Below are positions 56,671-64,000 of a stretch of 64,000 bases of DNA, piece by piece. Made by a program: the position numbers and the translations under genes. The first letter of the stretch is position 1. Every line of letters begins with the position of its first letter. The DNA comes from Muscardinus avellanarius (taxonomy: Eukaryota > Chordata > Mammalia > Rodentia > Gliridae), in contig OY726569.1 in NCBI GenBank assembly GCA_963383645.1, forward strand, positions 24,969,054 to 25,033,053, written 5' to 3'. The notes beneath the pieces were generated by a model. That model saw only the letters and a list, made by a program, of their open reading frames with translations, was not told the DNA's origin and made no database searches.

Positions 56671-56784
56671 ATAGTAACTTGCTGAAAACCACGCTATTTC
56701 TAAATGGTTATTTTCATATCTGGTTTAAAAGTCCTGTTCTCTCCTCCAAAAACTATATAACTATTGTGGTTGGTAAATCTGTCA

Positions 56785-56788
<4 letters not shown>

Positions 56789-56833
<45 letters not shown>

Positions 56834-56865
56834 ACGTGCGCGCACGCACGCACACACCCACGCAT
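56789..56865. repeat. (GT)n then (GCGCAC)n-type microsatellite
   Basis: About 22 GT units, then GC/CA alternation, again with Z-DNA-type composition. Confidence 0.95.
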
Positions 56866-56897
56866 GCTGATAATGGCCAAGATGTGATTGTGATCTT

Positions 56898-57000
56898 TCT
56901 CCTCCTCCTCCTCTTCCTCCCCCTCCTCCTCCTCCTCCTCCTCCTCCTCCTCCTCCTCCTCCTCCTCCTCCTCCTTCTTCTTCTTCTTCTTCTTCTTCTT

Positions 57001-57062
<62 letters not shown>
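56898..57062. repeat. Pyrimidine tract: (CTC)n, (TTC)n, (TC)n
   Basis: About 165 bp of pure pyrimidine on the plus strand, in the same order and motifs as the complement of 4181-4487. It lies at the tail of a minus-strand SINE. Long open frames here are artefacts. Confidence 0.95.
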
Positions 57063-57064
<2 letters not shown>

Positions 57065-57262
57065 ATTACTGGGGATTGAACACAGCGGCATTCTACCACT
57101 GAGCTACACCTCCAGCCATGTTTTATTTTTATTTGGAAGCAGGGTCTTGCTAAGTTACTGAGAACTTTGCTAAGTTGCTCGGGCTGGCCTCAAATCTGAG
57201 ATTCTTCTCTTTCAGCCTCTCAAGTACTGAGGTTATAGCTGTGCACCACCAAATCCAACAAT
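57063..57262 (-). repeat. B1-dID-type SINE, minus strand
   Basis: Complement of the tail 'actggggattgaacacagcg', middle and damaged head. Confidence 0.85.
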
Positions 57263-57674
57263 TCTAATTTTTATAAATGAATTACTCATGTCAAAATTGA
57301 CATATCTCAGTTTAGCTGTGGCCACGCTGATCTGTATTGTCTAGGCCAGTGTTCTATGAAGTTGGGTACACCCGGCAACACACTGAGGAATGCAGAAAAG
57401 AAATACTTAGATTCTGTTTTTATTTATTCTGAGAAACTATTTTAATAAAGCTTCACTAATATTTACTATATTGATACATACTGGCTTACCCATAGTCAAT
57501 AATTAAAAAGAAATATATAAAGGAGTATACTCAACAACTATATTATTGGGGCATCTAATAAAAAACCAGATAGAAACCACTGATCTAGACCTCCTGCCCT
57601 GTGACCACAAAAGTGTGCTCACTCTCCTGGGGAGGAATTAAGAGGTATAAGTCTCTCTGGATATGTAACTTGTG
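57263..57674. other. 5' flank of the third OR gene
   Basis: AT-rich sequence immediately upstream of the splice acceptor. No promoter called. Confidence 0.4.
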
Positions 57675-57689
57675 CCATAATTTTTACAG
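57675..57689 (+). other. Putative 3' splice site of third OR gene
   Basis: 'ccataatttttacag' ends 11 bases before the ATG at 57701. Confidence 0.55.
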
Positions 57690-57700
57690 GATAAAAAGAA

Positions 57701-58642
57701 ATGACCTCAAAAGCCAGAAATACCTCCTATATGGTAAGTGATTTCATCCTCTTGGGCTTCCCTTGTCGCTGGGAAATACAGATCTTGCTTTTCTCCATAT
57801 TCTTTGTGACTTACATCCTGACCCTGCTGGGAAACATGGCCATCGTGTGTGCAGTACGCTGGGACCACCGGCTACACACCCCCATGTACATTCTGCTGGC
57901 CAACTTCTCCTTCCTAGAGATATGCTATGTCAACTCGGACGTGCCCAACATGCTGGTCAACTTCCTCTCCAGGACCAAAACCATCTCCTTTTCTCAGTGC
58001 CTCCTCCAGCTGTACTTCTTTTTCTCACTGGGCACGACCGAATGCCTGTTTCTCTCCATCATGGCCTATGACAGGTTTCTGGCCATCTGCCGCCCCCTGC
58101 ACTACCCCACTGTCATGACCACTAAGTTCTGCAGTACCCTCGTCATCTTTTGCTGGGTCTATGGTTTCCTCTGGTTCCTGATTCCAGTAATTCTCATCAC
58201 CCAGCTGCCATTTTGTGGCCCAAATGTAATCGATGACTTTCTGTGTGACCTGGGCCCCCTGCTGGCCCTGGCTTCAGCCTGCGTCCCAATCCCAGGGACT
58301 GTTCTCATATGTGGCACCATGAGCTCCCTCCTCATATTTGCCACCTTCTTCTACATCATTGGTTCCTACACCCTGGTGCTGAGGGCAGTGATACAGGTAC
58401 CCTCTGCTGCTGGCCGGAAGAAAGCCTTCTCCACCTGTTCCTCACACCTGGCTGTCGTATTTTTGTTCTATGGCTCTGTCATGATGACATACGTGAGTCC
58501 AGGGTCAGGACAAGCAGAGGGCATGCAGAAGTTTACAACTTTGTTCTACTCAGTGTTGACCCCCTTTTTCAACCCCATGATCTACAGCCTCCGGAATAAA
58601 GAAATGAAGGATGCCTTGAAGAAAGTCTTAGGAGGTTCCTGA
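57701..58642 (+). CDS. Olfactory receptor, OR family 11 (G/H-like)
   Basis: A 313-residue intact class II odorant receptor. N-glycosylation site N7-T-S, DFILLGFPCRWEIQILLF from 14, GN at 44-45, LHTPMYILLANFSFLEICYV at 58-77, helix-3 motif AYDRFLAIC at 122-130, LPFCGPNVIDDFLCD in loop 2 (169-183), KKAFSTCSSHL at 240-250, YVSPGSG at 264-270 and NPMIYSLRN at 291-299. All helices are present and the length is standard. The first in-frame ATG follows a splice acceptor by 11 bases, so the start is secure. It lies about 3 kb upstream of the fourth receptor on the same strand, as a tandem duplicate. AATAAA signals near 59016 and 59046 could end its 3' UTR. The ligand is unknown. Subfamily G is somewhat favoured over H because of FPC and ILLANFSFLE. 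Confidence 0.96.
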   Translation: MTSKARNTSYMVSDFILLGFPCRWEIQILLFSIFFVTYILTLLGNMAIVCAVRWDHRLHTPMYILLANFSFLEICYVNSDVPNMLVNFLSRTKTISFSQCLLQLYFFFSLGTTECLFLSIMAYDRFLAICRPLHYPTVMTTKFCSTLVIFCWVYGFLWFLIPVILITQLPFCGPNVIDDFLCDLGPLLALASACVPIPGTVLICGTMSSLLIFATFFYIIGSYTLVLRAVIQVPSAAGRKKAFSTCSSHLAVVFLFYGSVMMTYVSPGSGQAEGMQKFTTLFYSVLTPFFNPMIYSLRNKEMKDALKKVLGGS

Positions 58643-59345
58643 AATTGGTCTGTGATGTTAGTGAGTTTTTCCCAAAGGAGTTCAGACTGTGAGCCATCTG
58701 TCAGTGAAGCGCTGAGAAACCAGCAAGTACATGTGAACTTTTCAAAGGAGTCATTTCAGAATTCTAAATGCTATGTAGTTAATGAATTTTTTCCCCAGGA
58801 AGAATCAATTGCCCCCTTAATAGCATGTTGCTTGAACTTGTACTTAATATCTTTCATTCTTTCTTGCACTATAGTTAGCTGTTTATAAATCTGTTTCCAC
58901 ATGCCTCCCAATCCATATTAGATTGTAAATTCTTTGAGATCAGGAACTATTCTTTATTAGTTTCTAAAATTTCAGAAGCCAACACAGAACATAGATGTTA
59001 ATAATGTCAGTTTAAATAAAACAAATATATGTGTTCATATTCTCTCAATAAATTTTATCATTCTTGCAGTCAGAAACTTTACATACTCTATAACAATCTT
59101 TATTTTGTGTGTTCCACAGAAAAAAATGAAAAGAACTTTCCTAGAAAAAAAATGTGAGGTCAATTCAAACTGGACAAACCATTAAATTATACTAAGTCAA
59201 TGGAAGTTTTACCAGAGGAATGTTAATGTCCGGGAAATTTCCATCTCCTTTTCTCCCTTCATCAATCCCTCTGTCTAATAATTTAAGGTGCTTTAATTCA
59301 TTTTATTTTTACTAATCATACTTCCACTCCTGAATGTTTTAAAAT
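58643..59345. other. 3' flank of the third OR gene
   Basis: Probable 3' UTR with AATAAA near 59016 and 59046, then unique sequence. Confidence 0.45.
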
Positions 59346-59480
59346 ATAATCCTTATTACTGAAAGTGTGGTCTTTCAGTCAGTGGGTGGGCATCACCTGA
59401 GAGCTACTTAGAAGACGAAGACTCAGGACCCATACAAGGTCTATTAAATCAGAATCTGAGTCTTCATGACATCCTCAATA
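59346..59480 (+). repeat. MER5A-like hAT relic
   Basis: 'actgaaagtgtggtctttca', 'gcatcacctgagagctactt' and 'tattaaatcagaatctgagt' follow the order of the common mammalian MER5A element. Confidence 0.6.
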
Positions 59481-60970
59481 GACATATGTATGCATTAATT
59501 TAAAAAGTATTAATCTATCCCAGGGATTATAAAAGGCTGTAGTAACTACCATCACATGTAGGGATTTTACTGACACCTACCTCCATCCGGAGCAGTGCTT
59601 CTTAACCAATTGACTCTGAATAGAGGTTGGAGCTTAGACATAGATTGAAAAGTCATCCCACCCCTGAAGCTGGAAATACTCAGGGTCGAAAAACACTGCA
59701 TTATAATTTAGCACATTTTTCATTTAATTTTTTAAAGGAAGTAACCATTGAGTGGATCAATAGGGAAGAGAATGAGAATTCTAGTGTCCTAACTTTGATA
59801 TTGACAAATAAGAGATTCCACTACTTGCAGACAGGCTCAAAACAATGAATATAATTGAATATGAAGAAATGGGAAGATAAACAAAAAACACTTGTTCCTT
59901 TTAAGCTGGTGTTGCTTTAGGGTTTGTACTGTCATGATACTAAACACTCAATAAAGAAAATAACTATTTGCACTAAGAATATCACGAAATAGTGTGATCT
60001 CCTCTGGAGAAACTGGGTCCCAGGAGCCAATTCAGGGCTCCTGGGAATTGGGGGCTGACAATCTTCCCTCTGACAGCCCACTTTTGAAACTCACAAGAGA
60101 CTATATCCCTTAGGATGAATAGATATAAGAGCAATATAAATAAGTCTTTGTTTGGGCAGTAAATACACCAATCCCTCTCAAGCTATCCTATACACCCATT
60201 CTGTGGCTGCCTGCTGCCAAGGATGCCATGCCATCTACCCTGCCTGCCTTTTGCTGCAGTGAAAACAGAAGATTGTGATACAGAACTACAGATTCTATGA
60301 GAAGACGGGTTCAGAAGAGGTACCAGTATCCAATTCCTAGATACATATTTTAATTCTGCCTTCTTGTGTGTGGCTAGAAAAGCAACAGCCATTCAAGTTA
60401 CATGAACTGATAGAAAGATATGCATGTTTTCAAGTAAAAAGGCAGGGGGAATTCAGAGTGAGAGACAGACATAGAGATAAACCTCTATAGTGTGCAATTT
60501 CTCTTTTTATTAACTGGAAGTTGGAGCCAGTGAAAACCACCTTTTTAGAAAATATTTTAGTGAACTGACATATGGAAAGTTGGCCAGGCTATCAGGCTCA
60601 GGGCTAAAAACACATCATCTCTCCTTTATTTTAGCAATGTTTGGTTCTCCCAACAAACAGAGGCTCAGCCACTAAGAAGGGAGAGCAATAGATAACTGAA
60701 CACACCTGGTTGGTGAGTTCACTCCTGCTTGATGGCAAAGTTGTTAGAATTGTCATATACTTTATGCACCCAAATATTTCTTGCTATTTTTAACTCTCCT
60801 CCTGGCTTCTGGGGTACTCTATGTTCCTACGTAATACTCAATTATCATCAAAGGTGTGACATGATGAGATCTAGAAAGCACCATATTTTGAAACTAATAT
60901 TCTACCTAATAATATCGTAAATTTTTTTGAATTTTAATTATTTCATTTTTGTCTCAGAGAGGTTTTTTCA
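59481..60970. other. Intergenic, no gene seen
   Basis: No recognised element. The short open frames are featureless. Confidence 0.45.
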
Positions 60971-60971
60971 T

Positions 60972-61245
60972 ACTTTCATCGGTGCATTATAATTATACAT
61001 CATAGTGAGATTCAAAGTGACACAAACATATATGCACAGGGCATTTGATGTGCTTCCCTCCAGATCCCACCCCCTCCACCCCACCCTCTACGTGTTGGTG
61101 AGATTGGTGGTTGACACCATCACAGATGGACAGACATGATATGTGTTATCTCATATGTGGAAGCTAGAGAGAAATGAGAAACAAAGGAGACTCTGTACAT
61201 GAGGAGGAACACCAGTGGAATAGTGGAAGAGCATTGGGAGAGGAA
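60972..61245. mobile_element. L1 3' end scraps, head to head
   Basis: 60972-61115 is a minus-strand L1 terminus ('tcggtgcattataattatac'). 61118-61245 looks like a plus-strand L1 3' UTR piece ('atctcatatgtggaagctag'). The two lie in opposite orientation. Confidence 0.6.
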
Positions 61246-61665
61246 AATAATATTTCTCAAAATAATAAGTGATGAAGGAAACAGTCCAAATAATGCTAGA
61301 AAACTTTTATTAAAAGTTTCTGAGATTAAATTCTGTACTTACATTTACTTAAATAAACATTATCACTCCATTATTTTTTGTTTGGTTCCCAAAATATGAC
61401 TGTATTTCATAAATAGAAGGCAACCAGAAGATTAATTGACAACTTAACACCAAACTACCGGCAGCTGAATCTTAAGGCCATTTCACTGGATTTATTTTTT
61501 CTCTAACACAATAGAGTCAGAATTCACAGTATGATCAAAAAATCTCTCTCAAAGTATGATCCTTTTTTGCAACATAGGTTATTATCTAACAAAGACTGAG
61601 AAATTTAGGATGTCCAAAAATTATTCCAGAGAATTAGGAAATAAGGCCAACTGTGTCATTGTCAT
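61246..61665. other. 5' flank of the fourth OR gene
   Basis: AT-rich, with no promoter called. Confidence 0.4.
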
Positions 61666-61686
61666 CTCTCCTTTTCTACTCCACAG
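61666..61686 (+). other. Putative 3' splice site of fourth OR gene
   Basis: A strong pyrimidine tract 'ctctccttttctactccaca' plus G ends 6 bases before the ATG. It is the best acceptor of the four receptors. Confidence 0.7.
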
Positions 61687-61692
61687 GAAGCC

Positions 61693-62637
61693 ATGAATGT
61701 GTCAGGAGTCAACAGAGTGACTGAATTCATCCTCCTGAGTTTTCCCTGCTCCAGAGAGGTTCAGACCTTCCTCTTCATACTGTTCTTTGTGTCCTACATC
61801 ATGACGCTGATGGGAAATGGGGCTGTGGTCTGTGCAGTGATGCTGGACCACCGGCTTCACATCCCCATGTACCTCCTGCTGGCCAGCTTCTCATTCCTGG
61901 AGATCTGTTACATCAATACCACTGTTCCCAACATGTTACAAAATTTCCTGTCCAAGACAAAAGCCATCTCTTTCACAGCTTGCTTCCTCCAGTTCTACTT
62001 CTTCTTTTCCTTGGGTACCACTGAGACCTTCTTGTTGCCCCTAATGGCCTTTGATAGATACTTGGCCATCTGCCTACCTCTCCACTATCCTACCATCATG
62101 AGCAATCATCTCTGCATGAAGCTGGTGGTCCTCTGCTGGGTGATAGCCTTCCTCTGCTATCCCATCCCTATCTATTTTATGACACAGCTTCCCTTTTGTG
62201 GCCCCAATACCATTGACCACTTTGTCTGTGACCCCGGTCCTCTTTTGGCCCTGTCCTGCATTCCTGCACCTGGAATTAAAATCTCCTGTTCTTTATTGAG
62301 CTCATTTATCATCTTCATCACCTTACTCTTCATCCTCGCATCGTATGCCCTGGTTCTCAGAGCAGTGTTCCGAGTCCCTTCAGCAGCTGGCAGGTGGAAG
62401 GCCTTCTCCACCTGTGGTTCCCATCTAGTTGTGGTGTCTCTGTTCTATGGAACCATTATGGTGATGTACATTAGCCCAAACTCTGGAAATCCAGCTGGGA
62501 CACAGAAGATTGTAACCTTGATCTATTCATCAGTGACCCCACTATTAAACCCACTGATTTACAGTTTCAGGAACAAAGACGTGAAGGCTGCCTTGAGAAA
62601 AATACAGATGTGCACAAAATGTAGTCAAAATCAATGA
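61693..62637 (+). CDS. Olfactory receptor, OR family 11 (G/H-like)
   Basis: A 314-residue intact class II odorant receptor. N-glycosylation sites N2-V-S and, in extracellular loop 1, N75-T-T. TEFILLSFPCSREVQ from 10, GN at 41-42, LHIPMYLLLASFSFLEICYI at 55-74 (Ile for the usual Thr in LHTPMY), helix-3 motif AFDRYLAICLPLHYP at 119-133 with a classical DRY, LPFCGPNTIDHFVCD in loop 2 (166-180), WKAFSTCGSHL at 235-245, and NPLIYSFRN at 286-294. The cysteine-containing tail CTKCSQNQ is longer than in its tandem neighbour and resembles the extended tails of OR11H-type receptors. The start is secure: first ATG after a strong acceptor. It is expected to act in olfactory cilia through G-olf. The ligand is unknown. 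Confidence 0.96.
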   Translation: MNVSGVNRVTEFILLSFPCSREVQTFLFILFFVSYIMTLMGNGAVVCAVMLDHRLHIPMYLLLASFSFLEICYINTTVPNMLQNFLSKTKAISFTACFLQFYFFFSLGTTETFLLPLMAFDRYLAICLPLHYPTIMSNHLCMKLVVLCWVIAFLCYPIPIYFMTQLPFCGPNTIDHFVCDPGPLLALSCIPAPGIKISCSLLSSFIIFITLLFILASYALVLRAVFRVPSAAGRWKAFSTCGSHLVVVSLFYGTIMVMYISPNSGNPAGTQKIVTLIYSSVTPLLNPLIYSFRNKDVKAALRKIQMCTKCSQNQ

Positions 62638-64000
62638 GAGCTCGTGAGTGGACCATCATGTTTCCCCCATTTATTCCCTCCTTCCTATTTCCAGATGAAA
62701 AGTAGGCTTTTATTTATTTGCACATAGAGATGCAGACCCAAATTCTTTAATTTCTGCCTGTCAGGGATTAAACAAGAACATCTCAATGAAAGCAGTCACT
62801 ACCTTTAATGTAGCGTTTGATAGATGGTAATTTTAATTAAATGACCTGGGTGTCTCTAATAAGACTTTCCTTCTATTATAAACTCCAATATTTGCTCACC
62901 CGTTTACTGGAAATCTCTTACCTAGTCCTTGATCTCATACCGCTTTGACCTCTAAATTCATGTTTCTATCTTACAATTTGTGTCTTCTGGCCTAATAATC
63001 TCTTCTCTATCACTACCATAAAAGTTAAGCATTCACACCTGTTTAGCTCAAATGAAAGGAAATAATACCTATCAATAAATCATAATTGGCCAAAAATTTT
63101 AGCTGACATCCAAGTGATTAACAACAAAGTATAGCACTATCTCTCAAATCTGTTTCATAATTGCTTTGAAAGTTTTTTAAAGGACAGATTTCAAGGCCTT
63201 TCTCCACATTTCAGAAGCTCTGAAGTAAACCCTGAAAGATGTTATTGTAATTTTACCATGCTGACTCTAATTCACCTAGAACAGAACCAGACTAGATGCC
63301 AATCTTGCAAAGCCACTCTTTTAATGAATATGTGGCATAGGGGAAAAAAAGTAGAAATTTCATGTGAGTTGGGAGAAGTGAAAGAGTTACAGTGGCCTCC
63401 ACAGGTGACTCACCTCTTATGATGGGAGCAGCAGCAGTTTCCCTCCCTGATCTGACTGTCAAGTCCCATATTCATAAAGTATGATGTAGATTGCACTGTT
63501 CTTACCTTTCTGTACCTGAGAAATACAACTAAAATGCCCAGAAATAGGTTTACATTATAACAGAAGATTGCTATGTGGTGGCATCACAGTTTGAGATTCA
63601 CTTCAAGTGACAGACGGATTAGTTGAGCCCACAACTAGAGTAAGTGAAAGTAAACAGAGAACAAAACCCAGCCATTCTAAGATGCCGGGACAAAGACAAA
63701 CGACATCTCCAGGTGACTTGGCCCAACTATTTGGTCAAAAATAAATGAATCTTTTGGAATCTGATGTGTATGTAGTTCTGTAGCTTGATCCTAGTAGAAT
63801 AGTGAGTGAAAATGTAGTTCACGAGAGGTCAGGCCTTGAGGAGAGTATCAGGAGAGCAAAGTGCCCTTGGGACCCTGGAAGCAGAGAGAGAGATTATAAC
63901 ATAGTAAAGGAATTCCCAGCAGCCACTGGTCAGTGGGGGACCAGTTTTCTCCCTCTTGTGCTTATTTTCTAACCAAGTGTGATGAGAACAGATCACTTTA
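62638..64000. other. 3' flank of the fourth OR gene, no further gene
   Basis: Probable 3' UTR followed by unique sequence. AATAAA occurs near 63075. No other receptor begins before the window ends. Confidence 0.45.

Noticed and set aside
56753..57102. Open frames rich in Leu/Ser or Arg/Glu
   Set aside because: Same cause: GT and CTC/TTC/TC microsatellites.

Overview
The window is mammalian nuclear DNA, AT-rich and dense in retrotransposons, with intron-free olfactory receptor (OR) coding exons and no bacterial or phage features. More than 35 SINE copies have a B1-like head joined to a tRNA-derived ID-like tail (box-B-like GGTTCAATCCCCAGTACC). With the L1 types present, this points to a squirrel-related rodent (Sciuridae: ground squirrel, marmot, tree squirrel). 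The species is inferred, not proven.

Genes. There are four intact OR genes: + strand 8573-9547, - strand 21710-22648, + strand 57701-58642 and + strand 61693-62637. All are class II receptors that look like OR family 11, and the last three resemble the G/H subfamilies best. Each reads through one exon and has a plausible 3' splice site just upstream of its ATG, as expected for OR genes with non-coding 5' exons. The first has Gly in place of Arg in the DRY motif (DGY). A broken processed copy of URI1 lies at about 40643-41600 and is split by a later L1 3'-end insertion.

Layout. 1-8500: SINEs, microsatellites, an exact 57-bp tandem duplication and a 300-bp purine tract. 8.5-9.6 kb: first OR. 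10.2-11 kb: L1 tail and an LTR-like unit between 12-bp direct repeats. 11625-15464: a composite retroelement with 14-16 bp target-site duplications, made of 70-bp GC-rich repeats, roughly 180-bp repeats, a CpG-rich 50/100-bp VNTR and an L1 3' tail, with a retroviral solo LTR inside the VNTR. 15.5-21.7 kb: SINEs and old DNA-transposon relics. 21.7-22.7 kb: second OR. 24-37.3 kb: L1 graveyard in both orientations. 37.7-40.1 kb: long inverted repeat. 40.6-42.3 kb: URI1 retropseudogene. 42.3-57.6 kb: SINE/L1 mosaic, including a 108-bp retrotransposed cassette inside an L1. 57.7-62.6 kb: tandem third and fourth ORs.

How it fits together. The only functional genes visible are the receptors, which would be expressed one per olfactory neuron. 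The rest is the repeat-rich spacer usual in OR clusters. The best candidate for something undescribed is the composite VNTR retroelement at 11625-15464, followed by the SINE lineage with an altered tail and the inverted repeat at 37.7-40.1 kb.
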